Source: Euclidia mi
Taxonomy: Eukaryota > Arthropoda > Insecta > Lepidoptera > Erebidae
Length of the DNA: 64,000 nt
Reading direction: 5' to 3'
Assembly: GCA_944739405.2 (NCBI GenBank)
Contig: OX123187.2
Span: forward strand, 79,344,450 to 79,408,449
The translations under genes were made by a program, and so were the position numbers. Under the pieces are notes generated by a model, which searched no databases, was not told where the DNA came from, and saw only the letters and a program-made list of their open reading frames with translations. Numbering within the stretch: the first letter of the stretch is position 1; every line of letters begins with the position of its first letter. This document shows, in pieces, positions 1-8,005 of the stretch.

Positions 1-2
1 TA

Positions 3-1198
3 TTTCTTGATTTCTACCGCTTCACGTACTATCCTGGACTGAGTGACGATCGGTGGATAAGACTTGTGGTTGATGCAGTTCTATCCAGTGGTTTGGTCCA
101 GACTCCAACAAATGCTCAGCTATCGCCGACTTATTAATATGTCAGTTTTTTACAGCTGCGATATGTTTTTTTACTCTTTCAGCGATTGTACGCTTAGTCT
201 GCCCGATATATGAACTACCACAGCTGCAATCGTCTTTAAAGACGCCAGGTGTTTGGAGAGGAATGACATCCTTTGGGGTACGCAGATTGTGTGCTATCTT
301 AGAGAGCGGACTGTATACAGTCTTGATGGAGTATTTCTTGAGTACTGTTCCAACTTTGTCCGTCACTCCCTTTAGATACGGCATGTATTCGGGCACTCTG
401 CTTACTTCAGGTTTACGCTCGTTCCTCTTCCGACGGAGTATGTTTTTCTTGTATCCGTTGCGCCTAAGTACCTCCCGAACATGTGACAGCTCACTATTTA
501 ATTGTTCAGGGTCACATAGGTCATACGCTCTGTTCGCTAACGAGGACACAACGGAATCCAAGTGGCGCGGATGTTGGTGCGAGTTCGCGTTGAGATACCT
601 ACCTGTCGGTGTGCGTCAGTTTCCTATACACGGTGTGCCCAAGGGTACCATTATCTCTCACTGTCACTTTTACGTCGAGAAAGGGTAACGATCCGTCTAC
701 CTCCACTTCGAATGTGAATCGGATGTTCGGATGTATGGAGTTCAATTTGTCTGCGAATTGTTCTACATCCTGCTTGTTGCCCTTCATGATGCAGAAGATA
801 TCGTCGACATACCTTTTCCATAGTTTCACATTTGACGCCTGCATGTCTATGGATTCCTCAAAGTGCTCCATCCAGATGTTGGCCATTACCGGTGCTATAG
901 GGCTACCCATAGCCACTCCATCGATCTGGAAGTAATGTTGTCCACGATATAGGAAGTAGTTTCCATCCAAGCAATTCCTAAGTAGAACGATGTATTCGTT
1001 AGGCAGACCTTTTTCCCTTAATTTTCTCTCTACGACGTCAAGCCAATCTTGAATAGGAACATTGGTGAATAGTGACTCGACATCAAAACTCACCATCACC
1101 TCGTCCGGTTCCCTTTTCATGCTCTTGATGATTTCAATAAAGTGGCGAGAGTCTCCGCGACCACGCTCGGTGCAACACGAGCGAAACGTCGGAAACAA
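3..1198 (-). pseudogene. Penelope RT plus GIY-YIG endonuclease ORF, broken
   Basis: The polyprotein would copy its own RNA (RT) and nick the target (GIY-YIG). RT motifs are clear between 1198 and 599: VSFDVESLFTNVP, MGSPIAPVMANIWMEH and the catalytic RYVDDIFCI. The downstream frame (561 to 142) holds the linker and the nuclease core YIGQTKRTIAERVKKH. Two lesions are seen by comparison with the copy at 9.0-10.0 kb. A tandem 4-bp duplication of AGGT near 590-600 shifts the frame after HTDR. A TGA at 142-144 replaces an Arg codon (CGG/CGA to TGA type change). No finger or N-terminal part upstream of the VSFDVESL motif is visible, so the copy is also 5'-truncated in its coding part. Family assignment is firm; the exact PLE subfamily is not determined. 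Confidence 0.88.
1154..1193 (+). ncRNA. Hammerhead-like motif at the 5' end of PLE copy 1, antisense to the ORF
   Basis: The layout is helix I TCC (1154-1156) with GGA (1191-1193), box GCGACCA plus one C (1157-1164), helix II GCTCG (1165-1169) with CGAGC (1178-1182), then GAAACGTC (1183-1190). This is the type I hammerhead order. The first box is GCGACCA where the canonical box is CTGANGA, so positions 3 and 8 are G and C rather than C and G. PLE terminal repeats are known to carry hammerhead motifs. Whether this variant folds or cleaves is not shown by sequence. Confidence 0.45.
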
Positions 1199-1246
1199 AT
1201 AGGTATTTATACCTTACATAAGTTAACGCGATTAAGACCCGCTAAA

Positions 1247-2118
1247 TTATTTTGTATGAATAACTATACAGTTAAGACTCCATAAATAAATATAAAAAAG
1301 AACCTCTTTACTGCTCATAGAAGTTGCAATAAACGTTCTAACTTCATTCGCAATTTGATAGCCAAGAGAAAAATGCATATAGGGCATTAAAATTCCGCAG
1401 CGATTTCCTTGAAGAATATAAGACCAAAAAACAACAATAAATACAAAAATCAAACTGTGCCGAGATGAATATAAATGCTTTAGTAATTTGCATTTGGATC
1501 ACGTTTTGGCAACAACGTATTAATATTTTTAAAGAAAATGAGAAAACTTCGGACTGCCGGCTCATGTTTAAATGTGGTTAACGATTTATGGAAAAATATG
1601 CTCCCTTTATTGTTATTTTCTTTTAAGGAAATCTTATCGCACCGTACAGCAAAATACTTAAGACCTTCTTACTTTCGTTTGGTTGCTTAAAAGATTATAT
1701 CTGGGACTAAGGGATTGTGTCATTAAGGGTTGGATTAACAGGAGTATCTTTAGTGCCTATTATTATAAGTATGCTGTATTTTATGTTCGTAAAAGTTTGG
1801 TGCGCTCTGCACCAACCTTTTTCGAACATAAATTACATTATTATTACAGTATTATGTGGAAAAGATTCTTATGTTTCTGTGTTTTGTTGTCGATGACACA
1901 GTTGTTATTGTCTTAAGCAGAGTTGTTAAAGTCAACGATAAATTTTTTAGATGTAAAATTAATTGTGCCAATGTACTACTTAAAATAGGTTTGACTTTGC
2001 AGGTCTGACATTCAAATGTGTTACGTGCCTATTTATAAGTCTTAGAATGAGAACCCAATAATTAATTCTGAAATCAAGTCTACAAGCGTAAGTAAGCACA
2101 ATGAAAAGAAAAATTCTA
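1247..2118. other. No gene recognised; AT-rich spacer
   Basis: Short open frames occur here on both strands (for example 1683-1916), but none resembles a known protein or has coding-like composition. No tRNA or repeat family was recognised. Confidence 0.6.
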
Positions 2119-2392
2119 TAATAATAATTATATTATAACATTCTACCACATTCACACAACACAACACCATCTAGTCCCAAACTAAGCAGAGCTTGTACTG
2201 TGTGTACTAAACAATGGATAAACATACATATATACTTTTCTTTTGTAAATACATACATATTATACATAGAAACACCCAGACCAAGACAAACATCCATGTT
2301 CATGCACACAAACGTTTGACTTGAGCGGGAATCGAACCCGCGACCTTCGGCGTAACAGTCGCTTACACTCCCGCTGCGCCAACCGGTCGTCA
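2119..2392 (-). repeat. tRNA-derived SINE, family S1, full length
   Basis: On the minus strand a tRNA-like head begins at about 2392 with GGTTGGCGCAGCGGG (A-box like) and GGTTCGATTCCCGC (B-box like), an internal RNA polymerase III promoter. An unrelated body follows, and then an A/T-rich triplet tail (TTATTATTA on the sense strand). A near-identical copy lies at 43210-43483 and a 3' fragment at 19286-19345. The family name is not known to me. Confidence 0.85.
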
Positions 2393-2651
2393 AAATAGTT
2401 GGTAATAACAATTTCCTTTTCCTAGCGCGTACTCCAGATGCAGAATAAAAAAAGTAAACCTCAGACGATAGTAATAAGATTACTACGATCTTGTGAGATG
2501 ACAATACATTGCTACACAGCGAAGTTCTGGAGTTCGAATCTACAGCGTGCACTATTACATACTGCACTATTATAATATATTGGATATAACTTGGATCTCC
2601 ATTAAGACATTTGAAGCCTGCCAACCTGTGCTTGGCTAGCAAAGTGTACTA

Positions 2652-3946
2652 CGAGGGGAGTTCAATGTATTCTCGGTATCGAGGTGATATACTAATGATA
2701 AGGGTAATTTAATTATCTCATTAGTTAATGGCACTCTTTGAGGGTATAAATACAAAATTTCATTTAATTGCCACCATTAGTATTCAAGATATCATTACGA
2801 AAAGACAACTATGATGACTGATTCGACAATGATGAAAAAAATCGAGCATCGTGCAGTGATAAAATTCCTCACAAAACAAGGAAAAACTCAAAAAATTATC
2901 CATGAAGAAATGGTGGCTGTTTACCAAGATTCTGCGCCTTCATTATCTACAATTCAGAAGTGGTCAAGTGAATTCAAACAGGGTAGATAAAGCATTGAAG
3001 ACGACCCCCGCGCTGGTGGGCCAATTTGTGCCGCTACTGAAGAAAACGTCAAATTAGTCGAAAAACTTGTACTTGAAGATGCCCGTGTAAGAGTGAAAAC
3101 ATTAGCAGAAATGACTAAGCTATTCGTGGGTTCCATTCACACAATCCTTCTTGAGCGCCTGAATTTGTCAAAGGTCAGTGCAAGATGGGTGCCGCGAATG
3201 CTCACCGCGCTACAGAAACAAGTGCGAGTTGACTGTTGTAAGGAGTTTTTGGACCTCTGTGGTGAAAATACGCAAAGTATTTTCGATCGGATTGTTACTG
3301 GTGATGAAACGTGGGTTCATCACTATGACCCTGAGAGCAAGCAAGAGTCTACGCAGTGGCACAAAAAAGGATCAGACCCTCCGAAGAAGTTCAAAGTCAC
3401 TCCGTCTGCAGGAAAGCTCATAGCCACGGTGTTTTGGGATTCTAAGGGAATCTTGCTAATCGAGTACACAAAAAAAGGTCAAAGTATTACTGCTGCATCA
3501 TACGCAACCACCCTGCGTAATTTAAAGGAGGCAATTAAAGAAAAAAGACGTGGAAAATTAACCGCAGGTGTGTTGCTGCTTCACGACAACGCGCCGGTTC
3601 ACAAGGCGGGCCTTGCCCAGGCTGCTGTGCGGGAGTAAGGATTTGAAGAAATCAATCATCCACCCTACAGTCCTGACCTGGCCCCTAGTGATAATTATCT
3701 ATTCCCTAATCTTAAAAAAGACCTTCGTGGAAAGCATTTTTCGGACGATGAAGAGTTGAATGGAGCAATAAACGAACATTTTTCGGGCCATGAAGAAAAC
3801 TATTTTTCAGACGGAATTGAAAAGTTACTTTCACGAACAAATAAATGTATTGAGATGTTAGGGGAGTATATTGAAAAATAAAATTTATTCAGAATTTTCC
3901 GCCTTTTCCTTCATACCTATACCGAGAATACATTGAACTCCCCTCG
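2652..3946 (+). mobile_element. Mariner DNA transposon copy 1, complete ends
   Basis: A 1295-bp element with terminal inverted repeats starting CGAGGGGAGTTCAATG and ending in its reverse complement. It is flanked by the TA target duplication expected of Tc1/mariner (2650-2651 and 3947-3948). It contains one transposase frame with stop codons. The second copy at 28991-30285 has exactly the same length. Confidence 0.95.
2811..3881 (+). pseudogene. Mariner transposase (DD34D), two in-frame stops
   Basis: The frame of about 356 codons starts at ATGATGACTGATTCG and ends at the TAA at 3879-3881. It is a cut-and-paste transposase: an N-terminal helix-turn-helix DNA-binding region (SLSTIQKWSSEFK), then an RNase-H-like catalytic domain. 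The catalytic triad is visible as TGDETWVHHYD, LLHDNAPVH and HPPYSPDLAPSD, with 34 residues between the second and third Asp, which is the mariner signature. Stop codons interrupt it at codon 60 (TAA, 2988-2990) and at the TAA of 3636-3638, between the second and third catalytic Asp. No frameshift was needed to read it through. The mariner subfamily was not assigned. The copy cannot make an active enzyme. Confidence 0.93.
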
Positions 3947-4012
3947 TATGTACTAACCCTTCTCTTCTAATAGTAACATGACGTGAGGCCCTTGCCCAGC
4001 AGTGGCGCAGTT

Positions 4013-4324
4013 TACGTATTATATTCTGAAAAGCCTGCCACGTGCAAATAAATATAATGGTGAAAACGCTACTCATTATTGAGTAGTATTCGCGTTAAGT
4101 TGTGAATAATGAAAAAAAGAAATTATTATAAAGATCGGGCAGAAACTCGAAAGCAATGGCAATTGCTCCACCGACAAGCTCTTAAATGGAAAAAGAAAGA
4201 ATGGTAATAACCACATGATGCCAATAATGAAAATCCCTAAATAACGTAATGGTGGTCTTGACACTATAGCATAGGTCATGGTCATGGCATTATGCATAAA
4301 AGTCATGATATATTTAATTTAACT
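4013..4324. other. No gene recognised
   Basis: AT-rich flank between the SINE and the RTE insertion. Nothing identifiable was seen. Confidence 0.55.
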
Positions 4325-5120
4325 ATTAAATGTATCGGTTGTCGATCTGGCACCGTTGGAGAGACTGCAGCACTGCCCAGGTTTCGATCGAATCAAAGGC
4401 TTTCTCATAGTCCCCTAACGCCAAACATAGAGGCTGGTTATACTCCTCAGACTTCTGTATAACCTGCCGCTGCGTATGTATGTGGTCTATGGTACTATAG
4501 CCTTTACGGAAACCGGCCTGTTCGGGAGGCTGGAAGTCGTTTAGTTTGCGTGCGAGACGATTCGTTCGAGACGATGACCCTTAAAAACAACTTATAGACG
4601 TGACTCAGAAGTGAGATGGGTCTGTAGTTCTCCAAAAGGGTTTTATCGCCCTTCTTGAAGAACAGCACCACCACACTTCTGTGCCACGTTTGTGGCGTTT
4701 TACCCTCAAGTATGACAGAACTAAAAAGCTTACGGAGCATTTCCAAAACGGGTAAGCCGCCAGCTTTCAAAAGCTGCGTGGTAATTCTATCATCACCCAG
4801 TGCCTTGCTGTTTTTTAGCTGTTTTCAGGTCACACTAATCTCGTGTACGCTGACGTCCGGGATATCTTCGTTATAGTGTTGGGTCAATACAGCTCTAGGG
4901 TCTAGTTGATTGAATCAGGCGTTACTTGGCGGAACTCCATTGTAACCTAATGGAAGGAAAGAGGAACCCACCACGCACCCTCGAATTGACCACCCCAACT
5001 ATTGCAATAGAAAAAGGTTGACAATATCGAACTCCTCTAAAAGGATAAGGGATATAGGAATGGTATGGGTTCCAGGAAGATACCTGACTTGCAGTATCCC
5101 GCTGTATGCGCCGACTATTC

Positions 5121-5161
5121 TTCGACACGTGTTTCGCCTCTGCACGAGGCATCCTCAGGAA
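5121..5161 (-). ncRNA. Hammerhead-ribozyme-like motif, left arm
   Basis: Mirror image of the motif at 5240-5280, on the minus strand: CTGAGGA box, helix II, GAAAC and ACGTGTC. Both strands of the palindrome therefore give the motif whichever way the locus is transcribed. Confidence 0.55.
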
Positions 5162-5239
5162 CGATGGGCAACGACTGAGCCAAGGCTCAGTCGTTGCCCA
5201 TCGTTCCTGACTGAGCCAAGGCTCAGTCGTTGCCCATCG

Positions 5240-5280
5240 TTCCTGAGGATGCCTCGTGCAGAGGCGAAACACGTGTCGAA
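5240..5280 (+). ncRNA. Hammerhead-ribozyme-like motif, right arm
   Basis: Helix I TTC (5240-5242) with GAA (5278-5280), box CTGAGGA (5243-5249, matching CUGANGA), one T, helix II GCCTC (5251-5255) with GAGGC (5261-5265) closed by GTGCA, then GAAAC (5266-5270) and ACGTGTC with a predicted cleavage after the GTC at 5277. Helix III would be the four pairs ACAC/GUGU with no loop, the very short helix III described for PLE hammerheads, which are thought to work as dimers. Activity is inferred, not shown. Confidence 0.6.
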
Positions 5281-5552
5281 GAATAGTCGGCGCATACAGC
5301 GGGATACTGCAAGTCAGGTATCTTCCTGGAACCCATACCATTCCTATATCCCTTATCCTTTTAGAGGAGTTCGATATTGTCAACCTTTTTCTATTGCAAT
5401 AGTTGGGGTGGTCAATTCGAGGGTGCGTGGTGGGTTCCTCTTTCCTTCCATTAGGTTAGCTCTAGGGTCTGTCACTGGGTTGGTTGCGGGTGGTCGTGTC
5501 GTCGTGTATAATTGTCCATAGAAGTTCTCGATATAGTGTGTGTGTCTTCTTG

Positions 5553-5790
5553 TATAGTGGCAGTAGGTAGGACACATAGCCAAAAGAACCGATGACCGTT
5601 GGAGCAGAAAAGTTCTGAGTGGCAGCCACGCACAGGACGTGGTAGCAGAGGTAGGCCTCCCGCAAGGTGGACTGACGATCTTGTTGGGGTCGTGGGCAGC
5701 GAATGGATGCAGGTGGCTCAGGATCAGTCTATGTGGAGAGCCTTGGGGGAGGCCTCTGTCCAGCAGTGGACGTCTTTCGACTGATATGAT
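5553..5790 (+). pseudogene. RTE ORF2 C-terminus
   Basis: Encodes the conserved C-terminal tail of RTE/BovB ORF2: VGHIAKRTDDRWSRKVL, then WQPRTGRGSRGRPPARWTDDLV, ending WTSFD and a stop, followed by the GATATGATGA tail. The same tail occurs on the minus strand at 17747-18046. Stops upstream (for example in the TGG CAG TAG stretch near 5561) and a frame change near 5618-5625 make it non-functional. It is the sense half of the twin-primed copy. Confidence 0.8.
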
Positions 5791-5821
5791 GATTAGATGT
5801 ATATTTTACTGAGTTTTTCTG

Positions 5822-6335
5822 AATTCTGAATTCTCAGTAGCAGCACGGAAGCTGGTGGTGTGCCCGGTAACGGCAAAATGCTAGTCTCCTATTACGTGGG
5901 ACCTAAAAATTCATGGCGAAATATGTGTGTAATATTCCAACGTAATACTACGTATTCCGTTATAATACTTTGCAGGCGCTTAACGCAGTGGTGCCTATAA
6001 ATGTTCTGTCTGTAGTATCTGTCTTTTCTAAGCATAACAGTCGAGCGAGGGACAGCCTGTTCCTGACCGTTTGTTTTGTTTTCTCTATGCTACTTTCCAG
6101 TTCTACCTACGGGCTGACGTTCGCCCTACGGGCTACAATCTACCAGCTGCTGGCGACGTGCTCTGCCAGCCGCTGCCTACGCATCGGCTCCCGCCTGCGA
6201 GCTTCCTACAGGCAGGCCACAGGCGCCGACCTACGCTTGAGCCTTACCGCTCAGCCTACACCAGCTGCACCGCCTGAGCCTCCCCTCAACCTTATCCTTC
6301 GGGGATACAGGCGTGAGTCTATAAAAAAATATATA
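5822..6335 (+). repeat. SINE family S3 body and RTE-like tail, 5'-truncated
   Basis: The segment CTGAATTCTCAGTAGCAGC through TATTACGTGGGACCTAAAAA matches the body of the full SINE at 31641-31860 (minus). About 330 bp not present in that copy follows, including a GC-rich stretch (6110-6290). It ends with CCTTCGGGGATACAGGCGTG and AGTCTATA, the tail shared with the RTE-2 LINE at 51500-51535. A long frame across it (5970-6464) is a by-product of composition and has no recognisable domain. The middle 330 bp may be a separate element. Confidence 0.55.
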
Positions 6336-6340
6336 TGCTA

Positions 6341-6714
6341 CATCTTTACAAAAAAAATTACAAAGTTAATTTGTTTTAATATGAATTTCAAGTCCACAGC
6401 TGGTTATCAGCACGTTTGCCACTACCTAACAAATTTGAACCATTACAATCTCCACAGTGTTTAGTGGCAAGACACAGTCAACAAACTGGCTACAGTTATG
6501 TCTTCACGGAAGAGTGTATGGTATACGTACACATACTGGATCTTTACCATAATGAGCGCATGTCGGGTATCCTAAGTGCTACGTGTAAGCACTTATTAAA
6601 CGGAAATTTATCACTGTCTCGGCCTTGGCTCAATCATCAGAGCTGTGCTCGTAAGATCCAATGATTATTCAGGCTGAACAGTCACTTTAGGTAAGTTTTG
6701 GATATCAATGATTT
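6341..6714. other. No gene recognised
   Basis: Two overlapping short frames occur (to 6464 and 6416-6664) with no family resemblance. Nothing else was identified. Confidence 0.5.
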
Positions 6715-6721
6715 TTTATTC

Positions 6722-6951
6722 ATCATCATACTCAGCCATCAACAGTCCACTGCTGGACTAGGCCTCTCCTTTGAAAGGAGGAATTGGCCTACTATACCAC
6801 GCTGGCCAGACGGGTTGGTATAGGGTTTGTATCAAGATTTCCTTCTCTTACAGTGCTGTTCTCTGCATAATATGCTCTCTCTGTCGGCTCTTACGACACC
6901 CATGGGATGATATGGGGTGGTGACATTCTGTATTCTTAATCCGTCACCACA
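6722..6951 (-). repeat. Lepidopteran dispersed repeat R, copy 1
   Basis: The plus strand carries CATCATCAT, CAGTCCACTGCTGGACTAGG, GGAATTGGCCTACTATACC, ACACCCATGGGATGATATGG and CCGTCACCACACGG. On the minus strand this ends in an ATGATGA tail like RTE/SINE 3' ends. A second copy at 19352-19604 matches along its length except for an inverted duplication there. Its autonomous partner is not known to me. Confidence 0.7.
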
Positions 6952-7828
6952 CGGTTTTTTTATTACTGTTAAATATTAAATAAACTGATTTTCTATACAG
7001 TGGATAATTTTTGCAGAGGACGCTTCGGGTCATCATCAGCGTCCTATCATTATCCTGGTGACATTCAAGACTTCGCATTGAAGCCCGATGCACGCACTAA
7101 TCCACAATCCACATTCAAGCATTCATTGCAGCTTAATATTTATTTGGATAGCCGCCTAACAATTGCATTTGATTAGACATGACCATCCATTTACATCTTA
7201 TGAATTAATAGAAGTCCATACAACTGGTAGTGTGGCAGGAGAATGCGAAATTTTCGAATGTCAGTTATTTGAAGGCAACCGTTATTTGTTAAATATTAGG
7301 CATTTACATCAATAATCTGTTGCAATGGCAACCCTGTCTTATCAATTCTATGCCTTCACCGACAGACATTAATTTAACTAAATGTCAATTAAGTAGAAAA
7401 TACGGGAGGTGCGAACGCCTATAAGAACGTTTGTTGTGACCCCTGAGATGTTACACCGATTCGGTATAAGACAAGTGCGATTAATATGTTCGAATGAAGA
7501 TCGAAGATTGGTCTATCGGTTTGGTGTGATAGGCAGAATAGTTTGCTCTAAGTTTTTTAGTAGTAAGTTGTAAGTTCCGCTTTCGGTGTTTGTAGTGCAG
7601 CCTATAAGTACTTTCAAACACAAACATTGAAGCCTTCCATCATACATGGTATGTTTGTGTTATGAGAGAAGTAAATCAAGTATAAAAAGACTTTCTCTAG
7701 GTTACTTGACCTCATTGTTATAGGGTCGATTTTCCTATGAAGATTTATGGTACTAGCTTAACCTTCGCCTTTATTTAACCTTAGAAACTTTTAAACACTC
7801 GCGTTGCATGTTTAAGAATATATATATC
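6952..7828. other. No gene recognised
   Basis: Apart from a short hairpin (GGACGC with GCGTCC, about 7018-7044), I see no coding region, SINE or terminal repeat in this stretch. Confidence 0.5.
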
Positions 7829-8005
7829 CACGGGAATTAACGCGAACATGCATTAGGTATTTACATACCCGTAAAAACCCCCACACTCGGAGACGTGACA
7901 TCGCTACACCAGTCAGCTTGCGACCACGGGACGTGCAACCGTCTCGAAACGTCAAGCAAAATAAGGTATGTAAATACCTAATGCATGTTCGCGTTTATTC
8001 CCGTG
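7829..8005 (+). mobile_element. 177-bp mini-PLE with 41-bp inverted ends
   Basis: 7829-7869 and 7965-8005 are reverse complements over 41 bp with one mismatch. Both contain GGTATTTACATACC-type sequence and GCATGTTCGCG, resembling the terminal blocks of the two larger PLEs here. Between them lies about 95 bp with the hammerhead-like motif at 7916-7957. It is flanked on both sides by TATATATA runs. I read it as an internally deleted, non-autonomous PLE. Confidence 0.65.
7916..7957 (+). ncRNA. Hammerhead-like motif with swapped core pair, in mini-PLE
   Basis: Helix I GCTT (7916-7919) with AAGC (7954-7957), box GCGACCA plus C (7920-7927), helix II GGGACG (7928-7933) with CGTCTC (7940-7945) closed by TGCAAC, then GAAACGTC (7946-7953). 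The helices differ in sequence from those at 1154-1193 but stay paired, which is covariation support for the fold. Confidence 0.5.

Larger units (their letters stand above)
1..1246 (-). mobile_element. Penelope-like element copy 1, 3' end beyond the window
   Basis: A Penelope-like retroelement read on the minus strand: the 5' end lies near 1246 and the 3' end runs off the left edge. It encodes a reverse transcriptase followed by a GIY-YIG endonuclease. The 5' terminal region (about 1150-1246) reappears in inverted orientation at the 3' end of the second copy (about 8751-8850): both carry the CGAAACGTC motif, then GGTATTTATACC, then a GACCCG block. That fits the inverted terminal repeats known for Penelope elements. 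The copy is pseudogenic. Confidence 0.88.
2461..4012 (+). repeat. tRNA-headed SINE, family S2, split by a mariner
   Basis: The left part (about 2461-2649) carries a degraded head with GGAGTTCGAATC (B box) and the segment GCCTGCCAACCTGTGC. The right part (about 3949-4012) continues with ACTAACCCTTCTC and GCCCTTGCCCAGCAGTGG. Other copies of the family (10757-11040) have these segments joined, with GCCAGCGTGGTGGACTATGGCCTTACCC between them. The mariner at 2652-3946 therefore landed inside this SINE at a TA. Confidence 0.7.
4905..5457. mobile_element. PLE-like palindromic insertion with 239-bp perfect arms and 13-bp TSD
   Basis: The insertion is bounded by AGCTCTAGGGTCT at 4892-4904 and again at 5458-5470. 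Inside, 4943-5181 and 5220-5458 are perfect reverse complements (239 bp, no mismatch seen); the last base of the right arm overlaps the target duplication. The 38-bp spacer repeats part of the arm tip. An extra 38 bp (4905-4942) lies outside the left arm. The arms contain hammerhead-like motifs and resemble a PLE terminal repeat joined to its inverse. The mirrored open frames on both strands here are artefacts of the symmetry, not genes. A 30-bp piece of the arm (TAAGGGATATAGGAATGG and onward) also occurs at 43146-43175. Confidence 0.85.
4336..5552 (-). pseudogene. RTE ORF2 middle segment (linker plus RT blocks), inverted
   Basis: Reading the minus strand from about 5552: FYGQLYTTTRPPATNPVTDPRA, then, after the insertion, DPRAVLTQHYNEDIPDVSV, then KNSKALGDDRITTQLLKAGG, KKGDKTLLENYRPISLLSH, PPEQAGFRKGYSTIDHIHT and DYEKAFDS near 4400. 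This is the canonical order of RTE/BovB ORF2 from the endonuclease-RT linker to RT block A. A TGA lies in SVHEISVT(stop)KQLKN, and there is a frameshift in the region 4545-4570 after LFLRVI. DPRA is encoded on both sides of the palindromic insertion because the insertion duplicated AGCTCTAGGGTCT. The endonuclease and YADD regions are not present. Confidence 0.82.
4336..5796 (+). mobile_element. RTE (BovB-type) LINE with inverted 5' part, itself interrupted
   Basis: The right part (about 5553-5796) is the sense 3' end of an RTE LINE, ending in the typical TGATATGATGA tail. The left part (4336 to about 5552) is antisense and encodes the upstream middle of ORF2 (linker and first RT blocks). Flanks ATTAAATGTAT (4325-4335) and ATTAGATGTAT (5792-5802) form an 11-bp target duplication with one mismatch. 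An inverted 5' segment inside one target duplication is the hallmark of twin priming, a known by-product of target-primed reverse transcription. A 553-bp palindromic insertion (4905-5457) splits the inverted part. Confidence 0.8.

Noticed and set aside
2325..2392. tRNA gene (anti-sense GGTTCGATTCCCGC)
   Set aside because: The B box and A box sit in a SINE head repeated at 43210-43483. The acceptor stem does not close and the body continues as a SINE.
4922..5521. Two long frames (153 and 167 codons) on opposite strands with the same protein
   Set aside because: They are the two arms of one palindrome, so identical frames on both strands are automatic. No known domain.
5970..6464. 164-codon frame as a host gene
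   Set aside because: It spans a GC-rich repeat segment and the RTE-like tail, and has no family resemblance.
7018..7044. Hairpin GGACGC...GCGTCC with CTGATGATGA on the minus strand as a hammerhead
   Set aside because: The GAAA box and helix II are absent; only a simple hairpin remains.
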